From positions 1 through 22,959 of the forward strand of contig JBLSDE010000026.1 of NCBI GenBank assembly GCA_052315315.1: DNA of 22,959 nt. Reading direction: 5' to 3'. The translations under genes were made by a program, and so were the position numbers. This DNA comes from Cuniculiplasma sp052315315. Its GTDB lineage: Archaea > Thermoplasmatota > Thermoplasmata > Thermoplasmatales > Thermoplasmataceae. Of this stretch, positions 1 to 8,764 are shown in pieces. How positions within the stretch are numbered: the stretch's first letter is position 1; every line of letters begins with the position of its first letter. Under the pieces are notes generated by a model. The model did no database searches. It was not told where the DNA came from and saw only the letters and a program-made list of their open reading frames with translations.

Positions 1-1
1 A

Positions 2-133
2 GCTGTTGTTGAAGGATTGAACAACAAGATCCGTACTGCATTCAAGCGTTCATATGGGTTCAAGGCACAGGAGTACAGGGATACGATCATATATCTGGTG
101 GCAGGAGGATTGAGGTTACCCCCAGAATGTTAA
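2..133 (+). CDS. ISL3-family transposase, C-terminal fragment (cut by window start)
   Basis: The frame is open from the left edge and ends at a TAA, giving 43 residues. They include VVEGLNNKIRTAFKRSYGF and then a hydrophobic DTIIYLVAGGL segment. The 'EGLNNKIK...RRSYGF' signature is the conserved end of the DDE catalytic domain in ISL3-family transposases, where the Glu is the last catalytic acid. No inverted repeat or target duplication could be recognised downstream, so the right end of the element is not defined. Whether the gene is intact cannot be judged because its 5' part lies outside the window. Confidence 0.75.
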   Translation, partial: AVVEGLNNKIRTAFKRSYGFKAQEYRDTIIYLVAGGLRLPPEC

Positions 134-563
134 AGAGATCCGAAAATATTATCTTCACAGGCAATTTAATGTTTTTCGATTGATATCCATTTCTTCAACG
201 CCCAAAAACTGAAGATATTCTAGCCTGAAATTAAACTCTCACCATTCTCAATAATGGGCTAAGTATCATATGTTTTCAGTATAATCTGGTCATATTCTTT
301 ACCCTGATGTTTTGCCTTTTATCAATCAGAAGAAAAATATATCAAGGATTCGGAAAATGAAAATATTAGAAAATTCCACCATCTATTCAGAAATATGATT
401 ATATTATGATGCGTTTGATGAGCGATTTTTTTCAAATTTTTTGATAGGTATGTATTTACAATTTTTATCATTTAAGAGATATTTTCCCATTAGAAAAATA
501 AGAAAGTAGCGGCAGTTCCTTGAATCCAATAAAACGTCATGTTGAATTCTTCTTTTTGGGTTT

Positions 564-584
564 GTTCCATATCAGATATGGAAC
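564..584. repeat. Perfect 21-bp palindrome (10-bp arms, 1-nt centre)
   Basis: GTTCCATATC-A-GATATGGAAC is an exact inverted repeat. It could be a dimeric regulator's operator, a short hairpin in RNA, or part of the decayed tract around it. It lies about 350 bp upstream of aglB, too far for a classical archaeal operator on that promoter. Confidence 0.6.
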
Positions 585-897
585 TATCGCAGCGGTGAAA
601 AATTAAAATTTCTTTATCCAGATAAATTGTCTTTAATTGATGTCACTAAATTAAAAAAGGATTTAGCAATATACTCTTTTTAATCAATATAAAAGCAGAC
701 ATAAACCTTAGGCTATAAGGTGATTAAAGATTGATCAAATATTATAAGATCTTTCCATATTACAATAGTCAAAATTTTGGATAAAGGGATAGGTAATATG
801 AAGAAAAATTTGAACATAAATCGCGAAGACAAGAAGCGAGACCTCTTGGGTTTCAACCTTCAAACAATTAAGGACAAAGGAGAAAATTAGTTAAACA

Positions 898-910
898 TTC
901 TTATATGTAA
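898..910 (+). promoter_or_regulatory. TATA box of aglB
   Basis: TTCTTATATGTAA centres about 34 nt before the aglB ATG. With the usual archaeal spacing of about 26 nt from TATA to start site, the leader would be only about 8 nt. No Shine-Dalgarno sequence precedes the ATG, which fits near-leaderless translation. Confidence 0.5.
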
Positions 911-938
911 ATTGTATTAGCGTTTTCGGTATTAAACA

Positions 939-3900
939 ATGGAACTCCAAGAAATTAAAGCTATTAACAAGTTGGAAAAATGGTTCGGTAAAAACTGGGA
1001 GTTCGTAGGCATGTTGATGCTTTTCTCGCTGTATATGTTCCTAGGGAACTTCTTTATGTGGGGGCAAGCATTTTTGGATGGTCTAGCGAACTTTTCAGGA
1101 GGTAGTGACCCATACTTTAACTATATATTTATACAGTACATACTTAGTCATCATCAGTCACTCCTTTACACATACAACTTAAACTATCCAATAGGTTCAC
1201 GCAATCCTAGAAATCCATTCTTCCATTGGATGATAGCTTTTGTGTCTACAATCACAGCGCCAATATTTGGAAGTGCATCTAAGGCAGCTTACTATTCTTT
1301 CATGGAATTCGATGCTGTTTTTGGGGCTCTTCTGATTGTGCCCGTTTATCTTTTGGGTAAGAGCATCCTTGGAAAAAAGGCAGGAATGATAGGGGCAATT
1401 CTATATACCTTGATGCCAAGTAACCTCACCTCTGGTATACTGTCTGACGGGAGGATGCATACACCAGAGCTTATCTTTGCGTTTTTTACTATTTACTTTA
1501 TTGAGAGGTCTGTAAAATATCTTTCAAAGGAAAGAATAATAAAGGGAAGTTTAAGCAATTATAAGAGTTATTTGCCGGACACACTAGAATACATAATTGA
1601 AAACAAAAAAGGAACCATTTATGCACTTCTGGCTGCCGCCTCATTTGGTGCGTTGGCCCTTTCTTGGCAGGGATATGCATACATTCTGGCAATTGTTGCA
1701 ATATATGTAGTAATACAGCTGCTGGTTAATCTATTTCTGGGTAGAAATAACGGTTATATTCTTTATCTAAGCGCCATCTTTGTTGTACTATCTTTCGCAA
1801 TGGCATACTATTATTATAATGCTGCAGATAATACTCCCTCTTTATGGTATATTCCGCCTTTAATGATTGGCGTTGTAATGATTCTTATAAGTCTATTGAT
1901 TGCAATATTTGGTAGGAAACCTTGGATTATTTCGGTTCCTGCTTTAATCGTGTCAGTATCAGCTGTTTTACTGGCTGCATATTTCTTAACCCCTCACATC
2001 TTTGATGAGATTATATCTGGTGAAGGATACTTCATAAAGAACAGGGTGTATAGCACAATAGCAGAAGCTCAGGCTCCAGCTTTGGGGCAATACATCGCCG
2101 GTTTTGGGGTTGCACAATTTATATTTGGTATAGGTGGTTTTGCTTACATAATATATAGATTTGTGCGTGAAAGAACAGATTCTCTCCTTTTACTCATAAT
2201 TTTTAGTGGCGTTTCAATTTATATGAGTTTTTCAGCTGCAAGATTCAATGTAACTGCTGCGCCAAGTTATGCAATAATGGGAGGAGCTTTAATCTACTAC
2301 TTTGCATCAATACTTAAGGTTGATAATATAGGTAGCTCTTCGATTCAGAAAAAATCATTCAGGAGGGTTGGTGGTCTTAAGGGCAACATAAAGTGGCTCC
2401 AAACTCTATTCGTAATATTGCTGGTTTTCGCCCTATTGATTCCTTCTGGTTTGGGTGTTGTCTCCACTGCAGTTCCAGCAAATTCAGCTGTTCAGGTCAA
2501 TAAGGAAATATACAATGCTCTTCCGTCATTTGCAAAGCCATCTACATTCCAGGAAAATCAATCAGCATATTTCGGAACGGTAGGTAGTTTTATAACAAAT
2601 TCATCTAGCCCGTTGTCCCAATCCTTTGCATGGTTTTCCACTCAGCAATCTAATTTGCCTATATCAGAAAGGCCAGCCTATGTAGATTGGTGGGATTATG
2701 GATTTCAGGAACTTTATCAAGGACAACATCCAACGGTTGCGGATGATTTCCAGCAGGCGTATCAGATAGCTGGACAGATTTTACTATCAACCAATGAATC
2801 CCAAATTATAGCCCTTATGACTTCAAGGCTAATTCAAGCATCCTTTATAGATAACTCTGGCCATTATTCACCCGCATTAAAAAGTGCAATGTCCCAATAT
2901 TTGAGCAACAATGAAATGAGTCTTATTGAACAGATTTATGATAATCCACACGAATTCGTCCCATGGATAATCGATAATTCATCTGTATATGGTGTTTTCA
3001 TAAAGAATATCTCAAACACTAATGCGTATTATGCTCTGGTAAAAGGTCAGTTGACTTCAAAACTATCCTTGTCACAGCTGGTTAATCTATACCAAGCCGT
3101 ACAAAAAGCCACTGGATGGTCGATTCAATACATACAAACAGACCATAATCTTTTCCCATTGTCCGGCCTTGATACTGGAATATTCTATGCTCCTGCATAT
3201 TTGACAGATACCCCTTCTTACACAACTGAGGGAGGTGGGGTAGTTCCATATGAGTACTATCAAATATATGCTGTTACTCCGAATGGAACATTTCCACTCA
3301 ATCAGACTCCAACAAATGTTGTTCCTACAAATTACGAAATTACTTATACCCCTGCTTTTTATAACACTACTATATATAGAGCCCTTGTAGGTCTTCCCCC
3401 AACGGCAGTTGGTCAAACTTCAGGGGTACCCGGATTAACTTTCGGTACAAATCAATATGAGATTGAACCAGCATGGAATATGAGTAATTTTGAGGTATGC
3501 TATGAAGGTATACCATACAACCCATATCAAAACGCTTCTGCTCATCAAAGTGCATTTAAGATAATACCGTTGCAACAGGCCTATTCATTGGAAAGGCAAA
3601 ATAAGGGCACTTCAGTTATTTTCCCTTCTGCGGCCTCAATTATACAGGGTTCGGATCCAATTCTCCGGTACTTCCCAGGGGCCATAATTACAGGTCAAAT
3701 AAAGTCTCCAACTGGTGTACCAATATCTGGAATTAGAGTGACTATTTTAGATCAGTATGGGATTCCGCACCAGACTGTACTGACAAACAAATATGGATAT
3801 TACAATTTAACTGGGTTGCCGGGTAACGACACTCTTGTTTTCTCAGACGGAACTCTGAACCAAAGAACTCTGTACGGTGCCAATATACTCAAGGCTCTTC

Positions 3901-6900
3901 CAGTCATAATCTCAAGGGCTCAGGCTGAAAGGAAGGCAATTGGTTTAAATCAAACTAGTGGCCTCCCACAGTATTACATAGTCAAGAATTATGTTATTTC
4001 CAACGTAACATCATCTGGCTTCGTCACCATAGAGAGGCAACTTGGTGTTGGTTCTCATTCATATAATTCAACAAAATTACTTAATGGAACGGTTCAATTA
4101 ACTAGAATCTCTAATGGACAAGTCTATAACTTTACGTTTACTAATGGAGAGTATAATGCGTCCAATATAGGTCCTGGTAATTACTCCGTCAATGTAGTTA
4201 CGTCAAACGGAATAGTGTATAAGGATATTCAGGATAATGTTTTAACTCCCGGTTCACCCATAATCTACGACATTAATATACCTCTTGATTTAATTCAAAC
4301 AAAGGTTACAATGAATGGAATTCCAATAGGTAATGCGAAAATAATAGTGGGAAATGAAACATATTACACAAATAACAGTGGAATGACTTACATATACACA
4401 AATTCTGGCAATTACACTTTATATGCAAAGTATGGAAATAGTATCAGTTCTTCCTCTAAGGTATCTTTCCAGAAGTTAGGTGAGAACACAACAGTCAATT
4501 TATCACTTGTTCCGGGAGCAATGGTAAATATAACAGTAAATAACTTTGAAGCCAAAAGTCTTGATGTATATAAAAACGGAGAATTATCAAGCCCCGTCTC
4601 ACTCAGCTGGAACGGTAAATCTTATTCGGGCATTTTAGGTTCAGGATATTACGTTGTTTACGACACCTATAAAAATCAGACGGTTTTCAGTTCAATAAAT
4701 GTTTATGAAAGTTCATCCTTCTCATTGGCAGCCCACTTATCTAGAAATGTTAAAGTAATTCCTTACGGCATAAACTTAACCGCTTTTACTGGCACAAGTG
4801 TTGTATTTAACAACGGAACTGAAATTTATAATTCATTTTCGGGAGCTGGGCCGATTTCATACAATTTACCATCAAACCTATCATATGGGTTCTACATCCA
4901 AGGAGTTAAGGTTGGGGTTAATTACTTTGCATCCGAAGTCTATAATGTAGCACAAAATTCTACATTAGTTATGGATCTAGAAAAAGGTTCGGCTGTTTCT
5001 GTTGGTGTTTATAACCCTGCTATTGCCGGAATATTTTCTTCAAGTTCTGCGGCATCTAACGGAGCAGTTTTTCTTTTCCAGTATAGCAAGCCTTTGGCAG
5101 TTTCCAAAATATCATCCAGCGGGTATGCCACATTTATATTGGGAACAGATACATCGGACCTTATGGCTAAGGCTTATTCAGATGGATTTTCCACTAATCT
5201 GACCTCTGTCGGGAAAAATTCACAGATTCCATTAAACGTTGTTTATTCAAAGGTTACTATTAATTTTGAATCAATTAACGGAGGCGCTCCGCTCGATGGT
5301 ATATTAAATTTAACTTCATCGACCAGTTTTAAGGAAAATGTGGTTAATGGCACAACTTCCTTTACCATTCCAGTAGGTACTTATTACGTTAAAATCGATT
5401 CAGGTAATCAAATAGTCTTGGCTAACCTCTCTCTATTGACATTTACATCAACTCAAAAAACCCTTAACATAAGCTTCGTCAGTAAAATTCATTTGTCAGT
5501 CATTAATAGTGTCAAATACTACTTATTTAACCAAACATCAGATTTTACAATGCCCATATCAAATTCCTCATTTGTTAGCCCAGGCTACTATGAGCTATAT
5601 ACTGTAAACTCAGTTGGAAACGCTAATATTTCAATGATACATCTAACAGCTAATATCACTGTATTTCCAGTATACACAAAGGCCTATGATATAAATATTA
5701 CATACACATCCAATATATCCGGTGGGGACATATACATATCAAACCAAATAGGTAAATTCATCCTGAATACCTCAAACTTAATTCTACCCGAAGGGAGTTA
5801 CACTATATCATATGAGAATAGAATTTCAAATTCTACCGGTGAATATTATTTATCCACCTCAGCTGACACGATTTACCTTAATAGAAATACAACTCTCCTT
5901 CTTTCTGTAAATTCAGAAAAGATTCAAACGACCGTTAATGGTTTGGTAACCTATGATAGTGTGGCCGTACCTGCTGCAAACGTCTCGGTTTTTGAAAATG
6001 GAACTTTAATTGCAACTGCTAATACAAACGATGAGGGGCAATTCCATCTGTATCTATCAAATGGAAACTTCACCGTATATTCTTATAATAAGAATATGAA
6101 ATTAGCCAGTCTAAGTACCCTGTCGGTTGGATATTTCCAGTCTTCATCAAACATCTCAATTGGACTGAAAAATGCATATCAAACATATGTATACACATCT
6201 ATTGGCAAGAAACTTATAATGAGCAGTGTCAACGTGACTAGTTCTTCAGAATCAATTACTGTAATTTCGAACGGAAAGGCATTGCTTTTGCCTTTGGGCA
6301 ACTACACTTTCCAATCATACACATCCACATCTTTTAAAGTTGGAAACTTTTCCTTTTATCAGAAATTTACCGGTAGTATTACGGAATATGTCAATCAAAC
6401 TTCCTATGTTCAGATAATATTGGCTAAGGAGTTAATCGGCAATGTAAATCTAACCCAATCAATTATACCGAAATATAATGAGACCAATGGATATGTAAAT
6501 GTCAATTTCACCTTGAAAAATATGCTTAACACTCCAATCAACCTTACTATTTCATCTGGTTCATCCAGCTGGAGGATTAATTTTAACAAAACAAAAATCA
6601 GTAACTTTGAAATAGATCAGAGTATAAATATTTCAGCAAACTTGTCAGCCAAGAATCTTGTTCCAGGAGGAATTAACAGCATTCCAATTAAATTGAGCTA
6701 CAATGGCTATTCATCAATTGATAACTTGAAAGTAAATGTTACAGATTTCTACGGCGTAAACCTTGCAATTAAGAATACAATGTTAGGGTTCAATAACGGT
6801 AATGGCTCAATAAGCTTAATATTCAAAAACACAGGAAATGTAAATGAAACGGTCAATTTCAGTACTCCTAATAATGTAAATATAAACGGTACTTACGTAA

Positions 6901-7274
6901 ATCTCTCATTGCTGCACGTGAATGTGACATTCATCGGAAGCAATGGTAAGCAAATTAGAGAAATAAATCTCTCATTCAACCAGTCATACACTGTTTATCT
7001 AAACGTGATTCCCCAAAAGGACTTCAGCTCTTCTCAGTTCACAAAGTTTGACATATCCTATGAACTCAGGCAAACTAACACTTCTAGGTTAGCAACGGTC
7101 TATGTACAATATCCCGATATTTCAAATCTGTACAATTATGTTCATGGTCCGGGAATAATTGATAATTACACGGGTAATCCTATAAGTACGTTGGAATATG
7201 GAATAATATTTTTAGTCATTGTGGTCTTAGTCGGTTTTGTAGCAATAGCAATCAAAGGGAGGAAAGTAAAATGA
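939..7274 (+). CDS. aglB: Dolichyl-phosphooligosaccharide-protein glycotransferase AglB (STT3), giant form
   Basis: Catalyses transfer of a lipid-linked oligosaccharide to Asn in N-X-S/T sequons on the outer face of the membrane. Residues 20-505 form the multi-helix STT3 membrane domain. D57 (in GGSDPY) is the first metal-binding acid, and D170 (SDGRMH) sits in the second DXD-type region. T373-E376 (TIAEAQ) is the archaeal TIXE motif of external loop 5, which contacts the acceptor Asn. W584-G588 is the invariant WWDYG motif. From about residue 914 the protein continues as carboxypeptidase-regulatory-like and CARDB-like beta-sandwich sequence carrying about 60 sequons. It ends in a membrane helix (about 2085-2104) and a basic tail. 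Well-characterised archaeal AglB proteins are roughly 600-1,000 aa without a C-terminal helix, so the extension is unusual. The frame is unbroken. The ATG start fits the TATA box position, and the stop overlaps the next gene by 4 nt. Confidence 0.95.
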   Translation: MELQEIKAINKLEKWFGKNWEFVGMLMLFSLYMFLGNFFMWGQAFLDGLANFSGGSDPYFNYIFIQYILSHHQSLLYTYNLNYPIGSRNPRNPFFHWMIAFVSTITAPIFGSASKAAYYSFMEFDAVFGALLIVPVYLLGKSILGKKAGMIGAILYTLMPSNLTSGILSDGRMHTPELIFAFFTIYFIERSVKYLSKERIIKGSLSNYKSYLPDTLEYIIENKKGTIYALLAAASFGALALSWQGYAYILAIVAIYVVIQLLVNLFLGRNNGYILYLSAIFVVLSFAMAYYYYNAADNTPSLWYIPPLMIGVVMILISLLIAIFGRKPWIISVPALIVSVSAVLLAAYFLTPHIFDEIISGEGYFIKNRVYSTIAEAQAPALGQYIAGFGVAQFIFGIGGFAYIIYRFVRERTDSLLLLIIFSGVSIYMSFSAARFNVTAAPSYAIMGGALIYYFASILKVDNIGSSSIQKKSFRRVGGLKGNIKWLQTLFVILLVFALLIPSGLGVVSTAVPANSAVQVNKEIYNALPSFAKPSTFQENQSAYFGTVGSFITNSSSPLSQSFAWFSTQQSNLPISERPAYVDWWDYGFQELYQGQHPTVADDFQQAYQIAGQILLSTNESQIIALMTSRLIQASFIDNSGHYSPALKSAMSQYLSNNEMSLIEQIYDNPHEFVPWIIDNSSVYGVFIKNISNTNAYYALVKGQLTSKLSLSQLVNLYQAVQKATGWSIQYIQTDHNLFPLSGLDTGIFYAPAYLTDTPSYTTEGGGVVPYEYYQIYAVTPNGTFPLNQTPTNVVPTNYEITYTPAFYNTTIYRALVGLPPTAVGQTSGVPGLTFGTNQYEIEPAWNMSNFEVCYEGIPYNPYQNASAHQSAFKIIPLQQAYSLERQNKGTSVIFPSAASIIQGSDPILRYFPGAIITGQIKSPTGVPISGIRVTILDQYGIPHQTVLTNKYGYYNLTGLPGNDTLVFSDGTLNQRTLYGANILKALPVIISRAQAERKAIGLNQTSGLPQYYIVKNYVISNVTSSGFVTIERQLGVGSHSYNSTKLLNGTVQLTRISNGQVYNFTFTNGEYNASNIGPGNYSVNVVTSNGIVYKDIQDNVLTPGSPIIYDINIPLDLIQTKVTMNGIPIGNAKIIVGNETYYTNNSGMTYIYTNSGNYTLYAKYGNSISSSSKVSFQKLGENTTVNLSLVPGAMVNITVNNFEAKSLDVYKNGELSSPVSLSWNGKSYSGILGSGYYVVYDTYKNQTVFSSINVYESSSFSLAAHLSRNVKVIPYGINLTAFTGTSVVFNNGTEIYNSFSGAGPISYNLPSNLSYGFYIQGVKVGVNYFASEVYNVAQNSTLVMDLEKGSAVSVGVYNPAIAGIFSSSSAASNGAVFLFQYSKPLAVSKISSSGYATFILGTDTSDLMAKAYSDGFSTNLTSVGKNSQIPLNVVYSKVTINFESINGGAPLDGILNLTSSTSFKENVVNGTTSFTIPVGTYYVKIDSGNQIVLANLSLLTFTSTQKTLNISFVSKIHLSVINSVKYYLFNQTSDFTMPISNSSFVSPGYYELYTVNSVGNANISMIHLTANITVFPVYTKAYDINITYTSNISGGDIYISNQIGKFILNTSNLILPEGSYTISYENRISNSTGEYYLSTSADTIYLNRNTTLLLSVNSEKIQTTVNGLVTYDSVAVPAANVSVFENGTLIATANTNDEGQFHLYLSNGNFTVYSYNKNMKLASLSTLSVGYFQSSSNISIGLKNAYQTYVYTSIGKKLIMSSVNVTSSSESITVISNGKALLLPLGNYTFQSYTSTSFKVGNFSFYQKFTGSITEYVNQTSYVQIILAKELIGNVNLTQSIIPKYNETNGYVNVNFTLKNMLNTPINLTISSGSSSWRINFNKTKISNFEIDQSINISANLSAKNLVPGGINSIPIKLSYNGYSSIDNLKVNVTDFYGVNLAIKNTMLGFNNGNGSISLIFKNTGNVNETVNFSTPNNVNINGTYVNLSLLHVNVTFIGSNGKQIREINLSFNQSYTVYLNVIPQKDFSSSQFTKFDISYELRQTNTSRLATVYVQYPDISNLYNYVHGPGIIDNYTGNPISTLEYGIIFLVIVVLVGFVAIAIKGRKVK

Positions 7275-8095
7275 ATCACATTAAAGTCATAACGTTGGTT
7301 TCAATATTTGTTCTCTTATTTTCAGTTCCAATGGTAGTTGCGTCTCAGTCACATGCATCGAACGGTTCCTTTGGAGCCACTACTACTTTTAATGTAGGTC
7401 ATGGTCCTACATCAGTCGTCCCAAAGGTTTTGGAGAGTCAGCGTTTTCAAATATTCGTTAACGCAACGAGGGGATATAGCAATTATAGCGCCACCCTTAT
7501 AGTAGGTGCAGACTATGATATAGGCTTAAGTCCTACCGTACCAGATTACAAAACTTCAAAAAATGGTTTCTTCGAATTCAACGTAACGGCACCGAATACA
7601 GATAATCAATCCATAAGCGTAATGATAATAGTAAGGGCAACATTCGGCAGTACTCCTGTTGAAAAGACACTTACTTACTCAATAGAGGTATACAAGGCTG
7701 TAACATTTTATGCGGTTATAACTGACGGGAGTGGGGCTCCTTATTACAATATTACAGTATATTTCCAAATCGGAAGCTTAAACAAAACTACAGTTGTATC
7801 TAAAATCTTACCGGGTCAAAGTGAATTGGTTAGCGTTAAAATACCTGATTATCTACTTGGGTCAGGAGAACACTCAGTGGTGGTAGGAATAGTTAACGCA
7901 TCAATATTTCACGACGTTAATGTGAACTATAAAAGTTCATTTTATGTAGGAAACCCTCCCAACTACGACTGGATATACTATTTTGTAGCCTTAGCCGCGG
8001 TAATTATGGTTATTCTATTCTTGGCTTCAGGTAAGAGAAAATTGACTCCGGGACTGCCTAAATGGAAAAACAGAAGACAAAAAAAGAAACAGTGA
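7271..8095 (+). CDS. Secreted, C-terminally membrane-anchored protein coupled to aglB
   Basis: I do not recognise a named family. The ATG overlaps the aglB TGA (ATGA), and GGGAGG lies 8 nt upstream, so translation is probably coupled. The first about 25 residues are a signal peptide (basic NHIK, a hydrophobic core, then VVASQ). Residues about 30-225 are Asn/Ser/Thr/Val-rich beta-sandwich-like sequence with several sequons (for example NGS, NAT, NVT, NIT, NKT). One helix (about 234-255) and a strongly basic cytoplasmic tail (WKNRRQKKKQ) follow. The exo-domain, single helix and basic tail repeat the layout of the AglB C-terminus. This suggests an AglB accessory subunit or a co-expressed cell-envelope protein; that is inference from context only. 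Its stop codon abuts the stop of the convergent gene. Confidence 0.85.
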   Translation: MNHIKVITLVSIFVLLFSVPMVVASQSHASNGSFGATTTFNVGHGPTSVVPKVLESQRFQIFVNATRGYSNYSATLIVGADYDIGLSPTVPDYKTSKNGFFEFNVTAPNTDNQSISVMIIVRATFGSTPVEKTLTYSIEVYKAVTFYAVITDGSGAPYYNITVYFQIGSLNKTTVVSKILPGQSELVSVKIPDYLLGSGEHSVVVGIVNASIFHDVNVNYKSSFYVGNPPNYDWIYYFVALAAVIMVILFLASGKRKLTPGLPKWKNRRQKKKQ

Positions 8096-8740
8096 TCACA
8101 CCAAATTTTTAATTGTTCTAAATTCCATATCAATACTATTTTTCTTTTTTGTATTTCTTATTATCGGACCATTTCTTTTAAATTCTTCTATATTGGCTAT
8201 CCTTGCTGCTGAAAGTGCGTTGTTGTGTGTTTTATGAGGCATACTTGTGCCCTTCTCATCCACAACTTCCATAGGGATTATCTGGCCTCTGAGCTTTAAG
8301 AGTATCCTTTCCATATTTGGTTTATCCCCATCTCCTATTCTAATAATAGTTTGGTTTGACTCATAATCGGAAACAATTTTCGTAACTGTTGCCTCAATCT
8401 TGCATATTTCAGGCAATTCAAAAGCCTCAATAACTACGCCATCCCCTATGGCTGCTATACCCGGTTTCGGACCTGGATCAATTCCTATAATTATTTTCTC
8501 AAACAGATTTTTTCCCATTAATCTTGGAATAGATTTTCTAACCGCAGAGAGTGCATCATCATCGAAAACCTGCCTTGTGCTGAAATATTCATCCTCTCTG
8601 TGACTAATTATAACCATTATTTCATCACCTATATTTTTGATATCTTCAATGGATGAAAAGGGTATTTCCCTTTCTCTTAATATTTTCAGAACTTTATAGT
8701 AGAATCTTGGATTCCTAGAATAAATCCCAATCTTCCCCAT
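8096..8740 (-). CDS. RuvC/YqgF-like RNase H-fold protein, third gene of the rps15-recJ operon
   Basis: This 214-aa protein has two parts. Residues 1-75 are a small alpha/beta domain (GKIGIYSRN..., VMVIISHRED-like strands). Residues 81-185 look like an RNase H fold. IIIGIDPGPKPG (D88) is the first strand with its catalytic-type Asp, as in RuvC and YqgF; RIGDGDKPN (D137, D139) and VVDEKG (D161, E162) are further acids. HNNALSAARIA (173-181) lies where RuvC has its final D-A-x-A-A-A helix, but Asn replaces Asp. It begins 24 nt after recJ, so co-transcription is likely. A nucleic-acid role is plausible from fold and neighbours, but with the altered last motif nuclease activity is uncertain. Archaeal relatives are generally annotated as hypothetical or RNase H-like. 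Confidence 0.75.
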   Translation of the reverse strand: MGKIGIYSRNPRFYYKVLKILREREIPFSSIEDIKNIGDEIMVIISHREDEYFSTRQVFDDDALSAVRKSIPRLMGKNLFEKIIIGIDPGPKPGIAAIGDGVVIEAFELPEICKIEATVTKIVSDYESNQTIIRIGDGDKPNMERILLKLRGQIIPMEVVDEKGTSMPHKTHNNALSAARIANIEEFKRNGPIIRNTKKKNSIDMEFRTIKNLV

Positions 8741-8764
8741 TCAAAATATCAACACTTAATGCCT

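Larger units (their letters stand above)
134..938. other. Long AT-rich intergenic region with possible gene relics
   Basis: No convincing gene lies in these about 800 bases. Three things stand out. First, two short plus-strand tracts read like protein but lack good starts: 308-409 (33 codons, including KYIKDSENENIRKFHHLFRN) and 546-683 (45 codons, including FGFVPYQIWNYRSGEKLKF). They may be relics of a gene destroyed near the insertion sequence, though chance is possible in AT-rich DNA. Second, a perfect palindrome lies at 564-584. Third, a 30-codon ORF at 798-890 (MKKNLNINREDKKRDLLGFN) follows a weak GGGATAGG; it is Lys/Asn/Asp-rich and unrecognised, and I do not call it a gene. The promoter for aglB closes the region. 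I saw no tRNA or CRISPR-type structure. Confidence 0.55.

Noticed and set aside
798..890. A 30-codon ORF upstream of aglB
   Set aside because: It is short and low in complexity (Lys/Asn/Asp), has only a weak GGGATAGG before the ATG and no recognisable family. Chance is as likely as a gene.
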